Assembly (NCBI GenBank): GCA_021397845.1
Contig: CM038043.1
Location: forward strand, 126,958,013 to 127,022,012
Direction: 5' to 3'
Length of the DNA stretch: 64,000 bases
Source of the DNA: Areca catechu
Taxonomy: Eukaryota > Streptophyta > Magnoliopsida > Arecales > Arecaceae
Part shown: piece after piece, positions 1-11,923 of the stretch
How the letters are laid out: every line of letters starts with the position of its first letter
How positions within the stretch are numbered: the first letter of the stretch is position 1
Made by a program: the position numbers and the translations under genes
The notes under the pieces: generated by a model
Databases searched by the model: none
What the model saw: the letters and a program-made list of their open reading frames with translations, nothing else
What the model was told of the DNA's origin: nothing

Positions 1-795
1 GAATAGTCGAGCCATGTGCTGATAATACGTAAGATAGCTGAGCCACGGGCAGATAGTACGTGGGATAACCGGCCACGGGCGGATAGTATGTAGGATAGCT
101 AAGCTACGGACTAATAATACATGAAATAGCCAAGCCACAGATGGATAGTACATAGAATAGCCGAGCCAAGGATGGATGGTACATGGAATAGCCGAGCCAC
201 GAACGGATAATATGTGGGTTAGCTTGGCTATAGGCAGATAATACAAAGTCGATTTGAGATATACCCATCATGGATTGAGCATGACTGTGGTTAGTCCAAA
301 CCCTAAAGAAGATTATTGAACAAACTGGATATGAAATGGTTTTATGATAGTTGAGCTATTTTGGATGCATGGCATGATATTTATGATTCATGGTTTATTA
401 TTATTTTCCTTTTTATTTTTTATTCATATAATTATGGGTAAAATTGTATGGAAATCCTTATTGAACTATAAAGCTTACTCTCTACTTTTTTATTTCTTTT
501 AAAGTTGCAGGACACAGCATGGGTTGGGACGAGCATGAGACTAAGTACCAGGATCTTTGATTATCTAGTTAGTCCTATTTTTGATATCCATGTAATGAAC
601 AAGTTGATTATTTAGTGATCATAAATTGAATGAGTTGATTATTTAGTCATTATTAAATTATTTCAATGGTATTTGATTTATTTATTTTAATTTTAATTTT
701 GAATAATGATGAAAATCTTATGTACTTAGGCCTAGCTTGAGGGTTTGTGTAGCCGGTCATGTAGCCGATCCTGATACTATGTTCGGGGCATGATA
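1..795 (+). repeat. 3' portion of a Ty3/Gypsy (Tekay/Del-like) LTR
   Basis: The last ~60 bases (about 738-795, with the motif GGTCATGTAGCCGATCCT) match the end of the complete Gypsy LTRs at 39,679 and 42,121 in this window. The terminal CA has decayed to TA. Its left end lies outside the window, so a full LTR, solo LTR or whole element cannot be told apart. A degraded initiator-Met primer site follows at about 798-810, and a Copia gag starts right after it, which is abnormal for a Gypsy element. Confidence 0.7.
4..245 (+). repeat. 31-bp tandem repeat inside the Gypsy LTR, ~8 copies
   Basis: Roughly eight imperfect units of about 31 bp, each close to TAGCCGAGCCACGGACGGAT followed by an AGTACATGG-like segment. 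Units differ by several substitutions, so the array is old. It probably extends to the left of the window. Confidence 0.8.
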
Positions 796-827
796 AAAGT
801 AGTATCATAGTTGAATTCTTAGAGAAG

Positions 828-1685
828 ATGGCTTCAAAGGGTATATCATATCCCTTTCAATTTTTTTGTTTCACTAAAGATAACTATGAGAATTGGGCAA
901 TTAGAATAAAGGCAATTCTTGGCTTTTAAGGTGTATAGGAGATTGTTGATCAATGCTTTGTTGTACCTAAAAATGAAGCAAAGTTAGATCAAGCTCAAAA
1001 GATAGCCTTACAAAGGAAAGGAAGAAGGATGAAAGTGCTCTCAGCCTCATCCATCAAAGATTGGATGATGATATGCTTGAGAAGGTGGCTGATACAACCA
1101 ATGCCAAGCAAGCATGGGAGATTCTTGTAACTTCCTTCAAGGGAGTGGATAAAGTGACAAAAGTTTATCTTCAAACTCTAAGGGCTGAGTTTGAGGGACT
1201 TTGAATGAAATCTACTAAGACTGTGTCAGATTATTTCTCACGTCTTAGTGATTGTGATCACATAAAGAGACTTAGTGAAGATATTCAATATATTCATGTT
1301 GTGGAGAAGATTCTTTGCTTGCTCAATTCAAAATTTAAGCATATTATTACTGCCATTGAAGAGTCCAAGGATTTGTATGCCATGTCATTGATCAATTGAA
1401 TGGATCCCTATGTGCCCATGAAAAATGGTTAAACAAAGGCAAGCAAGATAGCATGGAGCAAATCTTTCAAGCAAAGTTCTCTTTCAAAATCAAAGAAGAT
1501 AATCGTGATAAAGGTACAAAAAGCTAATCTCATGGAAGAAGTCATGTTCGTGGCCATGGCCATAATCATAGAAGATAAAGAGATGAACAAAACTCTTCCT
1601 ACCATAGCTAAATTTTTCTAGAGGTCATGGTAGAGGAAGAGGCAGAGGAAGCTATGGTGGGAGCCATTAAAAGAGATTCAATAAG
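828..1685 (+). pseudogene. Copia gag (5' part), broken
   Basis: Starts at ATG 828 with MASKGISYPFQFFCF and reads through a typical Copia gag (UBN2-type) with scattered stops and frameshifts. Recognisable pieces include NYENWAIRIKAIL near 876-918, a stretch ending LRAEFEGL just before 1205, and KTVSDYFSRLSDCDHIKRL at 1217-1275. A Gly/Arg-rich segment (about 1617-1660) precedes the zinc knuckle, whose second half lies 34 kb away at about 36,040-36,085 because Athila inserted at 1686. Gag would coat the RNA in virus-like particles; this copy cannot make an intact product. Confidence 0.75.
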
Positions 1686-3470
1686 TGATCGTTATTGTGG
1701 ATAGTCAAAAATAATTCACCAACTCAAACTCTATAGCTAAGGTGAGTTGGGATCATATCCTTAGGGACCTTAGGGCTAAATTATAATTTTCAAAGAAGAA
1801 GAAAATATTTGCTATGGCAAATAAAAGTAAACAAAAAGTAAACTATTCTTAAGATTGAAATAACTAGAAAGGAATATCTTGAAGGTTATGTGTTGATCTT
1901 GCACTAACAAAATTATCTTTCTTTTATAATTTAATTATTAATTAATTTTAGAGAATTACCCATCTTTTCTCGGCATGGCCCATATTTGTAAATCATGGCA
2001 CGTCTCCGAGGAGCACTAGATATTCAACTCTTCTTTTCTCAGAACATTCCATATCCATAACAGATCATGATGTGTCTCTGGAAAGCAAGAGATGTCCCTA
2101 AACTTAATTTAACATTAGAGCATAATAGAAAGCAAAAATAAAAGAAAGTAAATAAATAATTTATAACTAAAGGCATAATCTTTTATTACATATAAAATTA
2201 AAAAAATACAAGAAAGGTGTAGAACAAAAGAACTACTTTGCTTTGTTATAAGATCTCATTTTTCCTTCCAAGACTTCTGTACTTAATCGCTACTGAGTTG
2301 ATCCCTTCCTCTCCCCCTATGCAAAGGCTCTAGAGGGATTCGAGGGAGTGAAACTTGGTTCCCAAAGAATTGGTACAGGAGCCTTTTTATAGGTGTAAGC
2401 ATGAAGAGGGTTTACATGATTGTTAGATAAGGGGCTAAACATGAGGAGCATAGGAGTGGCTAGAATTTAATTTTACAGAAATCAATAGTTAGATGTGTGT
2501 GAATAGGCCCAATCCTAATAGTAATAGGCTTCCAATTTTCATTCCAATTAATATTTGATCGATCAAAAACTTTCTAGCCATTAGATCTAGATCAAATGTC
2601 CAAAAATTGCTATATCACCCGTGATCACGCCAAATCCAATCGGGCTTGATTTCGGCCATCGGATTGAGATCCAACGGCTAGATTGTTATGCCTATCTTCT
2701 TCCCTCAAGCGGTAGCCGCCATCACCCTATCATGCTATGACCGTCATCGCATCATCTCCCTTCACCGGTGTTGAAGACCTTGCCATTGCTACAATTGACA
2801 ATGCTGAGCCATGGACTCGTCATTGTCAACAACCTACGTTGCTGCTTAAACTATCACTCGGGTGTTCCTTGTGACTGTGGACCTTGCCATCATCTCCATC
2901 ATCGGAACATGCCATCGAAATTGCTTACACTACCTCTGGTTCGTCCAAAATAGCCAACCACCACTTAATCAAGCATAAGCATGTTTGTTAAAGCCCTCTT
3001 CACTGCTACTGCCATGAATCGAGCAACCAAAATCCTTGTCGCTCGCCGTTTCCCTTTATCGGCACCACTGCCCATGCCATGAGCCTCACTAGACCTAACG
3101 GGATGGTCACCAACCACCATCTTGGCCGGTGATGGGCTAAAATTGCCCATAGTCCGATGCCAGCCATGAACTATGGGTAATGGCCGCTCATGGAACATAT
3201 ACTTTTCTATAGACAGAGTGACTGGTCCACCATGGATCGGTTGCTTTAAAATTCATGCAGCCTAAATATAGTGAGTGACATCTTTGAACCTCAATTCTGG
3301 ATTCATTTTAAGTCTAATTTGCTTCAAATTTTTCTATTTGAACCCATAAATCAAGCTCTTTGCATTGACAATCTCTATGCTATAAAAGATACATAAAAGT
3401 ATCAATTTTAAATAAATAAATATAACTTAATTTATAAATTAATGCTTATATATATATAATATTATTATCA
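1686..3470 (-). repeat. Athila left (3') LTR
   Basis: Collinear, same-orientation match to 34,304-36,034 over the whole length. Shared landmarks include the GTCAAAAATAATTCACCAAC segment near the left end and TTATAAATTAATGCTT near the right end. Short ORFs at 2768-2953 and 2965-3198 are chance readings inside this LTR. Confidence 0.85.
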
Positions 3471-3607
3471 TATCTCTCAACTTGAACTTTGCTCATCTTT
3501 GAGTAAAGCAGATAAATTAGCCATGTGTATAAACTTGTCCTTGAATTAAAAATTAATTTAGACATTCCTAAGGGTAGTTGATACCTGGTCAAACCATTGG
3601 TAAGTAT
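3471..3607 (-). other. Athila interior remnant with polypurine tract
   Basis: Sequence directly inside the left LTR. On the minus strand the bases next to the LTR are purine-biased (AAGTTGAGAGATA), fitting the plus-strand primer of a minus-oriented element. The stretch then ends abruptly at the foreign LTR beginning at 3608. It appears to continue at 30,410, but the join is not clean. Confidence 0.5.
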
Positions 3608-5442
3608 TGTTGGGAATTGTGTCTCAAAGCCAATCGTCTAGACTGTAGACGGTTGTGCTATCTTTGTATTTGTATATGAATTATTTTAATAAATAAAAGT
3701 TATTTATTTTGGCTATCCATCATATTTACATTTTTCTGTAAAGAACTCTTGTGTGATGGAGACCTTAGAACTACATTATTTGATATAGAGAGGATATATC
3801 AGGTAGTTCTTAAACTGGTTCACAACCAAATGATATATTGTTATAGGACGATAATGTATCAAGTATAGGTTGTTGTGTCACATTTGTTGGTTGTCCTCTT
3901 AACCAAGAAGTGTGGAGATACTGGTGTGACATACAAATGAAATGTGTGACATTTTACTGAACGTGACTATCTACGAAGCTCCCTTCTGCCAAAGGGTTGC
4001 TCACGAAGGGATATGGGTATATGTGTCCCTCAAACCTGAGGTCACCATGGTAGCTTGCAAGCAACTCACTATACGTTGGTACCAAACTACCTAGATTTAT
4101 AATCCAGTGATGGAAGGTTTCTGGGTGCAGTCAAGTACTTGAGGAGCGATGGTAGATTAAGATGGAATTGACCTCTGCAAATAGTTTGGAGTGAATGACT
4201 CATTATATCTCAATTCAGCAAAACCTTGGCTAGGGTTGTTCTTATGAGGAGTCACAAAACTTGTGAGGTTGAGACATGATCTGGATAAACCAAATTAGGG
4301 TTGGCAGTCTAATCCTAGGTCATCCTGAGCATTGTGTGGTCAAAGGGATGAATTATACGGTAACCATATACCAGATGTTCTTGTGAGGTGCTTTGCATCT
4401 TCGACCTATCCGAACATCGGGTATCATTGCTAGATATGGACTTTGACTGGTACTGAAAATGTTCCAGTGCTAATGGCTTAGTGTTCGAACCTATGGGGTC
4501 ACATACCATAGAGGATTTCTATCTGATCTTTTGGCTAATCGATGATTGAGAATCGTTTGACGTCAACAGAGGTCAATTTGATTGACCAAGTTCCAAGTGT
4601 TGACACTTGGAATTTTGCAGGTGTCGACACTTGGTGAAGTGTCGACACTTGGCAATTTTCGAGTGTCGATACTTCCTGTGACGAACAGATTTCTGGAAGG
4701 ATTTTGTGAAGATTTTTTTGGGCAGGTTTTGACCTGGTTTGAATTTCGAATTCAAACCAGTTTTGGCTCCAAGGCTTTATGGTATGAAAGTCATACTTAC
4801 CTTAATGGGTTGGACCTATTTGGAATGGCCTTGATCCTCTCCCCCATTCTCTCGTCTCATCTCTCCTCCTTCCTTCGTCTCCCTCTCATGGCTGCACCTA
4901 TAAATGAGGGTCATTCTATAGGCTGCAGAGGTTACAACAACAGCAAAAGAAAGTTTGAGAGAGATTGAGAAAAGGTTATGAGAGTTCTAGGGATTGGGTG
5001 TAAGCAACCTAGCACTCTAACTAGGTCTTGGGAAGGTGTTCCTGCTCTCCTCCTAGTTTTCTTGGAAGAAGAAGATCGGCCAAGGATCCCGAAGAGCTAG
5101 CACTCCGAGGGAGTTGATCAGAGTCAAGCTCAGGTGTGGATTTTTTGTAGAGGCTAGATGCGTGTGTAGCTCGAGCACCCTGTTCCTTTTCATAGCACTT
5201 CCACTGCTTCTCTCAGAGGTATAAAGGTATGGTACTTTTACTTTTGCTGTTTATCTTGCTTTTGATGTTATATGCATGCTAGATCTTTATGCTAGTTCCT
5301 CTTGTGAGCAAATCAGTAGATCGTTTAGATCTATTTACCGAGCCTTCCACTGTGCATGTTCTAAAATTGTTTTAAAAATGCATATCTTTCTGCCCTCTTT
5401 TCTCGTATATTGTATGCTAGGTGTAGGTATTTTTCACCTTCA
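3608..5442 (+). repeat. LTR of an unidentified retrotransposon, plus orientation
   Basis: Begins TGTTGGGAATTGTGTC and ends TTTTCACCTTCA. A primer-binding-like TGGTATCAGA follows at 5444-5453, as expected downstream of a 5' LTR. Length is about 1.83 kb. It contains four copies of a GTGTCGACACTTGG motif (4597-4675). The ORFs at 4582-4968 and 5276-5479 lack recognisable domains. Family not recognised. Confidence 0.6.
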
Positions 5443-6054
5443 ATGGTATCAGAATAATAGATTCTTTTTTATAGTATAATGATGCTAGCATGCTAATAAC
5501 ATCTCTTTTTAAGTACTTAGATTGAGTGCTTCACCATGGCCATCCGATCATAGGAGAGAAGTAGGGCTGCAAGACCCTCTCTTTCCATTCAATGGGGTCT
5601 CCTATGGCATGTAGCGGTGCCGCTGTGATTGACTCTTGAAAAGGAAAATAAGAAGCAAGAAAATGTTGATTAAAAATGTTTTAATCTAATGAAATGATCA
5701 TAAAATAACTTTATATAAGATCTAAAAATTTTTATTGATCGATTTTGATTGAATGTTTGGAGAAATATTAGATTTGAAATCACTATTTTTTCTTTGTCTC
5801 AGGCTGTGAGTCGACACTTGGATTTTGAAGTGTCGACTCAAGACCAAGTGTCAACTCATGAGAAAATTTTTTGGGATATGGTTTTTGTTTTTCTTCTAAG
5901 ACAGGCTGAAGTATCGACACTTGATCCTGAAGTGTCGACACTTGACCTTTAAAGTGTCGACACTTGAGTGCATGTTAGAAAACATGTCATTCTATTTTTT
6001 GTTCCCTGTCTTAGGCCTTAAGTCGACACTTGCTCCTAAAGTGCCGACACTTGG
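4597..6054. repeat. Dispersed palindromic GTGTCGACAC motif clusters
   Basis: About a dozen copies of (G/A)GTGTCGACACTTG, many with single changes, in two clusters: 4597-4675 inside the LTR, and 5808-6054 about 370 bp past the LTR end. The core GTGTCGACAC is a perfect palindrome. Short ORFs through the clusters read as VSTL repeats. Function unknown. Confidence 0.7.
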
Positions 6055-6789
6055 ATTGAAAAATTCTAAAAATAGTAAATTCAAATTTTATTTTTTGTAA
6101 TATTATTTTACATTTATAAATTAAAATTGTTTTAATTTATTTGAGGCTATTGAACTTAATTGAGAATTAATTATGACTAATAACTCTAGGAATTTGATTC
6201 AAAGATTTTAAGTCATTTCAATAAGCCTTAAGGGTCATGGGTTAGCTTCTATTAGGTCCTTAATTGGGTTAGACCTAAGTTTAGATGCATTGGACTAATA
6301 AGAGAACTAATCTAATCAAATATTGAGTTAAGATTTCTTCTCTAGATCTATCTAATAGTTAGATTGATTAGTCCATAATCTAAATGGACCTAATTTATGG
6401 CTCAGTGGAAAGCCCGAGTCTTTAGGCTAGTCTAATCGAGTCTGATGAACCGATTGTCGATGAGGTAAGTTTGGCATTATGATCATGGTTCTTTGGGGCT
6501 ACCTCTTACCTGACAAACTCTGTTGGTGTCTAAGGCAAGACGGTTAATGGCGGAACCCAACCCATGATCTCACTTACCTGGCCAATATGGTCGATCAGGA
6601 TTGATTAGATAGCTCATTGACTCGTGTTAACCCTTGTCACCCAAGGTTAATCAGTCTTAACTGATTTTAGGTGCCCATGGATCATTAGTTATGGTAACCC
6701 TCTTTGTTTGCTGATTTGGTCAGTGGGAGGTTGATCCATGTCTTCTCATCTCTTCATCTATCACATTAATTAAAAACCCTCTAAATTAT
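5443..6789 (+). other. Interior of the 3608 LTR element, no clear coding domain
   Basis: Starts with the initiator-Met-like primer site. A possible gag start at 5536 (MAIRS, with stops within a few codons) is not enough to assign a family. It then carries the second GTGTCGACAC cluster (5808-6054) and about 700 bp with no recognisable ORF. Confidence 0.4.
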
Positions 6790-7122
6790 TAGGTCCTTAA
6801 AAGGATAAAGTTATAGAGAAAACCATTTGGTCAAGAGGACAACCAAACGATGTGAACTGCAACAACCTATACTTGATATATTGCCATCCAGTATAATATA
6901 TCCTTTGGTTGTGAACAGGGTTTAAGGACCACTCGATACATCCTCTCTGTATCGAAGTTAGTGTAGTCCTAAGGACTTCATCACATGGAAAGAGTTCATT
7001 TCAGGGAAATACAATATGTGATGAGCTGCCAAAAAGTATTTTATTAATTCAAAGAAAGAGTACAATATTTAGCTCAACCACCTACAACCCAGGCGATTGG
7101 CTTTGGGACACAATTCCCAACA
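6790..7122 (-). repeat. Inverted LTR 5' end, related to 3608-3930
   Basis: The reverse complement of 7122 to about 6795 begins TGTTGGGAATTGTGTC and matches the first ~320 bp of the LTR at 3608, with many substitutions. Similarity stops after GGTTGTCCTCTT. So the first third of an LTR faces the forward copy head-to-head. No matching TSD flanks 3608 and 7122. Confidence 0.7.
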
Positions 7123-7845
7123 GACAAAACACCGGGCATAAAAAACCTTTACAATTATATGTATAAATGTATTTGGAAGTAAATATTAACATGAGCTATT
7201 TACTAAGAATGTATTTGAAGGAATTAAAACATATTGACAATATATCAGAGTTCTTAAAATATGTTAAATATGTATCATAATAAACACTTATCAAAAGCTG
7301 TTTATGCCTAAAATGTATCCAAGTTTTAGGTTGGCAAAAGGTATTAGGTCTTGAGATATCAACAAATACTTATAGCAAGTTCTAATTAGAGCAAATTTGC
7401 AAATATTTGAGAGCAAATGTAAATGAATTCAAGCCATTCAACAATTTTTTTCTCGCCGTTTTTGTATGTTCTAAAAAATTTGAAACTCATGAGTTTTCAT
7501 TCATCTTTACTTCTGCCATTTTTCCATACATTCATTATCAATACCATTGTTCTCCTTTTTGTCAATAATCAAAAAGGTATTCAATTAAAATTAATCTCCC
7601 CCTTTGTTAAGTACACTAACCTTGATTTTTGAAATAGAAAGAGAAGATTATCAAGATTGTTTGAGATAATTTGACTTTCTCAAAAAAAAATTTGATAAAC
7701 TGATATAAAATTATCTTGAATTACATACTCAAATAACATCATTGCACAAGTCACAATGCATACACAATAATCAAGAAAGGAAATGATTTCATTTCTATCA
7801 AAAAGTTTAATACAACTTACAGAAACACAAAAAAAATACAAAAGA
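7123..7845 (-). other. SIRE 3' untranslated region
   Basis: No coding domain is visible. On the minus strand it carries a CAAAGGGGGAG tract (about 7595-7605) and, near 7550-7565, an ACAAAAAGGAGAAC tract, like the purine tracts near the 3' end of SIRE elements. The left LTR that should follow is missing. Confidence 0.5.
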
Positions 7846-9816
7846 TTGTTCTATTCACTATTACTAGGTTCTTCCTTAATGGGTTCAGATCTACCTTCCC
7901 AAGATTTAGGTTTACTAGAAGGTCCTCTAGTGCTAGTGGATGGTCCAGGTGGTGGTCTAGAAGAGATAGGCTCTGGATCAAATAGACCAGGAGGAACAAA
8001 AGGTGGTGGCTGTGAAGAATGTGGTGCAGGCTGTCTAGGATGAGGTGCAGACTGACTAGGTGTAGGTCTAGCTGCTCCAAGAGTCTCAATGACTGAAGAT
8101 AGCCTCGCTAGAAAAACCCATACAGTGCTCAGCTCTGTCTGAATCTTCTTATTTCTTTCTTGGAGAGCAATGAGCTCACTAGCCTGAGCTTAGTAAAAGC
8201 CTCTGCTGAGCCTCTCATTCTTCCAAACTCTGCTCTGAGAATTCCCACTCCTTTTGTATAATCATCTTCCATCTTCCTGCTCTGCTCAATAGATCCCATC
8301 CTATAGCTTATCTCTCGTAACTCAAATCTGAATTCTTCAATGCTATGAGCTACAGTCTGTCGGATGTCATCAGATGCTATTCTGAAGGAGTCTGATAGTG
8401 CATGTATATCAATATATGGCTGTGGTCTTGCAGTCTCAACACCGTCTACCCTAAAATATAGCTGTCTAATCTAACCACAGATCTCCTCAAGTTTGGTGTC
8501 ACTATTTGACGAAGCTCTCCAAGCATCGAACCAATGGAGCTGGTCAGGGTCTGAGATAGCTGTCTCATCTGCTGGACAAAGAATGCATGAGACAAAGAAG
8601 GTCCCGGAGTATTAGTAGATGGACTCGAAGCAGGTGTAGTAATCACTGCAGGTGCTGGTGTTGGAGGTACTGGTACTGAAGCAGGTGGAGATGCTGGTGC
8701 TGGTGGAGATGCTGGTGCTAGTGGAGATGCTGGTGCTAGTGGAGATACTAGAGAAGTCCTAGGACTCCTCTCTCTATGCTCTAACTCCTCAGCATTAGTA
8801 ACAATAAGCTCAGCAACAATAGTAGTAGTAGTAGTAGTCTCTTCAAGTATAGAAGGCTCAGCAACAGTCCTAATCTCCTCAGGTAGCTGCTCCTCATCAT
8901 CATTTGATGATGCTCCAACCCTCTGATCTGATACCTTCTTCAACCAAGCCCCTTCAACCTGATGGTAACCCACACATTGAAGTGATTTAGCTAAATAGGT
9001 ATCAGTATGATGTAATAACCTGCTGTCCTCACCATCTAGCTCAACACCAAAATGTCTGAAAATGAGTGTGAAGGCCATACCATAGGGTAAACATGCCTTG
9101 GTCTTCCTAGCTACATCTCTCATCTAAGTCAGCATAATGTATGGAAGATTGAGGGCCTCACCCTCAATCGTATATCTCATGAAGACTGAATCTTTCTCAC
9201 TGACCCAATCAAATCTTCTGGTGCGAGGCAAAAAGATTCTACTAATAATGTTATAAAGTAGCCTTGTTTCCAGGGTTAAGACATTAGCCTTTACATTAGA
9301 AATTTCATCCACACTGTTTGTATCTAGAATTAACCTCCAAGTCCTTTGTCTTTCCCTCATAACCTGATGGCAGTTTCCTCTGCTCGGCATTTGAAGAACT
9401 TGGCTCAGACAATCTTCATTCACAGTTAGTCTAACCCCTTTTAACAGTTGAAGTAACTCCATTTTCCTCTAGGGTTAGGTTTTCAAAGAAAGTTATGATT
9501 AGGCTAGGGTATGTAGGTAAATCCAAAGTGCAAAAAAATACCCAACCCAGAGATTCTATCCAATCACCAATTTGGAAACCCTGGTTTCTAAAAATGTAAA
9601 GTTAATTTTCCTACTAGTAGTCACGGGTCGGTTCCCCATCAGAATGATCGGTTGTGGCTGCGCGGGTGATAGATTTTGGTCTTCCTCATTGTCTTCCTAT
9701 TCTTCCACTTCATCTGTCCGAGTCGACTCTTCTTGCCTTCTTTTTTTTCTTCTTTCTCTTTCAACAGTAGGCTCAAGTCGTCGAGATCTCTTGCTAACAG
9801 CTTTCTTCGGAGCCAT
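7846..9816 (-). pseudogene. SIRE env-like third ORF, putative plant transposon protein domain
   Basis: Starts at ATG 9816 with MAPKKAVSKRSRR, a basic N-terminus rich in Lys and Arg. Stops follow, then an open stretch (9462-9124) with LLKGVRLTVNEDCLSQVLQM, resembling the plant 'putative transposon protein' domain often found downstream of Copia and Gypsy pol. The next segment (9123-8446) carries MAFTLIFRHFGVELDGED, then a Pro/Ala-rich repeat (APASPPAPASPP) and a tail that continues in broken frames to about 7846 with coiled-coil-like heptads. Position after RNase H matches SIRE env-like ORFs. No signal peptide or convincing membrane segment is visible, so a true envelope role is unsupported. 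Homology is by eye. Confidence 0.6.
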
Positions 9817-9829
9817 TAGGACCAATTAG

Positions 9830-10217
9830 GTTTAGATAGAATGGATTTTAGGAGAATGTAGGTAGGAATTTGTGATTCTAAGCTTAGAGAGAGTAAACAA
9901 GAGCTCTGCTAGGGTTTGAATGAACTTACGGCTCTAAGAAGGGTTCTACGAATTTTATATAAAAATGCTTAACCTGAAATTCGAGTTGGCTCGACTTGAG
10001 CACTGTAGCTCGAGTCGACTCGAACCAAAACTTCATAAAAGGTTCCAAACAGTTCAAAAATGATCTCAACTAAAAGATATACACTAAGAGAAATGGTCAT
10101 TATCCTTAATTTGATGTAGGAGGTTTTCTAGATAATATTTACTTAGTTTTGAAGGATTTAGGTCAAGTTTTCTAAAAAGGGTCACATAGACCTAATTCTC
10201 CTCTAATCAGTTGAAAT
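9830..10217. other. Spacer between SIRE RNase H and env-like ORF
   Basis: No ORF of note. It includes a GTCGACTCGA-like palindromic stretch (about 9985-10,025) of the same kind as the repeats in the SIRE LTR. Confidence 0.4.
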
Positions 10218-10560
10218 CTAAGTTAAAAGATTTAGTAAAAATATCAACAAGTTGATTTTTAGTAGGAACAAATTCAAGCACAATATCACATTTAAAACAT
10301 GATCCCTAATAAAATGATGTCTAATCTCTATGTACTTTGTTCTAAAATGCTGAATTGGATTTTTAGACAAATTAATAGCATTTGTGTTATTACATTTGAT
10401 ATGAATTTTAGATTGGGTAACACCAAAGTCTTCTAGTTGTTGTTTAATCCAAAGCACTTGTGCACAACAACTCCCTGCAGCTACGTACTCTGTCTCAGCA
10501 GTAGATAATGCTATCGAGTTTTGTTTCTTATAGTGCCATGAGATTAAATTCAATCCTAGA
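10218..10560 (-). pseudogene. SIRE Copia RNase H domain
   Basis: The frame at 10,553-10,218 gives SWHYKKQNSIALSTAETEYV, the usual Copia RNase H motif with catalytic Glu in TAETEY, followed by AAGSCCAQVLWIKQQLEDFG, then an NKYIEIRHHF-like segment (TKYIEIRHHFIRDH here). The last ~25 residues drift into Leu-rich sequence and stop early. RNase H removes the RNA strand during reverse transcription. It is separated from RT by about 390 bp full of stops (10,561-10,945). Confidence 0.8.
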
Positions 10561-11920
10561 AATTGGCATATACCACTAGTACTTTTTCTATCTATTTTGC
10601 ATCTACCATAATCTGCATCCGAAAAACTAATTAAATTTAATGAAGATTACTTTGAATACCATAGACCTAAATTACTTGTTCCTCTTAGATATTTTATGAT
10701 TCTTTTTACTGCAAGCATATGTGATTCTTTAGGATTAGATTGAAATATAGCACAAACACATACGCTAAACAAGATATTAGGTCTACTAGTAGTTAAGTAC
10801 AACAGTGATCTGATCATATCTTGATAGAGTTTTTGTTGTTTCCATCTTCATCTTTATCTAATCTGCAGGTAGGACTCATGGGTGTGCTTGCTTCTTTGCT
10901 TGTCTCCATACAAAACTTCTAGATGATTTCTTTGATGTATTTGGCTTAGTTTATGAAGATCCCTTCCTTTGTTTGTTTCACTTGAAGTCCAAGGAAGTAA
11001 TTTAGTTCATCCATTAGACTCATTTCAAATTCATCCTGTATCAACTCAGCAAATTCTCTACAAAGATTTTTACTAGTTGTACCAAATATAATATCATTAA
11101 CATAAATTTGTACAACTAACATATCATTATTCTTCTTTTTGATGAAAAGAGTTTTATCAACATTTCCTCTTATAAAATTATTTTCAAGTAAGAATTTACT
11201 CAATCTATCATACCAGGCTCTAGGTGCTTGTTTAAGTCCATACAATGGTTTATTGAATTTAAAAACATGATTAGGAAAAGCATGACTTTCAAAACTTGGT
11301 GGTTGTTCTACAAAAACTTATTCCGATATAAAACCATTTAAAAATATACTTTTTACATCCATTTGGAAAAGTTTGAAACTCATGTAGCAAGCAAATGCAA
11401 GTAGTAATCTTATGGCCTCTAGTCATGCTACGTGTGCATAGGTTTCATCAAAATCTATTTCTTCCTCTTGGTTGTACCCTTTGGTTACTAATCTAGCTTT
11501 GTTTCTAACTACATTACCTTGTTCATCTAGTTTATTTCTATAGACCCATTCAGTTCCTATAATGGGATGGTCTGATGGTCTATCAACTAGAGTCTACACA
11601 TTATTTGTTTCAAACTGGTTTTGTTTTTCATGCATGGCCAACATCCAGTTTGGGTCATTTTCAGCTTCTTCTAAACTATGTGGCTCTATTTGTGATACAA
11701 ATGCTAGGTAATCTTGTGCATCTCTATGTGATGACCTAGTCCTAACACCTTGAGAGGGATCACCAATAATTAAGTCTCTTGGATGAGAAGTTACATACCT
11801 CCATTCTCTTGGTAGATCAACATGATCTTTACTTACCATCTCTTCTCCTTCTTGAGTTGGTCTTTCTTGTATGCTCATATCTTCCATTTTCTTTTCAAGT
11901 GTAACTGCATCATTATCTAT
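10561..11920 (-). pseudogene. SIRE Copia reverse transcriptase, catalytic motif altered
   Basis: Pieces run from 11,887 (EDMSIQERPTQEG linker, then NDPNWMLAMHEK at the RT N-terminus) to an open part at 11,245-10,946 with MYGLKQAPRAWYDRLSKFLL. The polymerase box reads YVNDIIFG where Copia RTs have YVDDIIFG; replacing the first catalytic Asp with Asn should abolish polymerisation. Stops lie in the fingers region (about 11,300-11,590) and throughout 10,561-10,945. The change is one G-to-A on the coding strand, like much of the decay in this stack. Confidence 0.8.
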
Positions 11921-11923
11921 ACA

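Noticed and set aside
3608..7122. MULE-type DNA transposon with ~320-bp inverted ends
   Set aside because: No 9-bp TSD; the left end is followed by a retroviral-type primer site, so LTR pieces explain it better.
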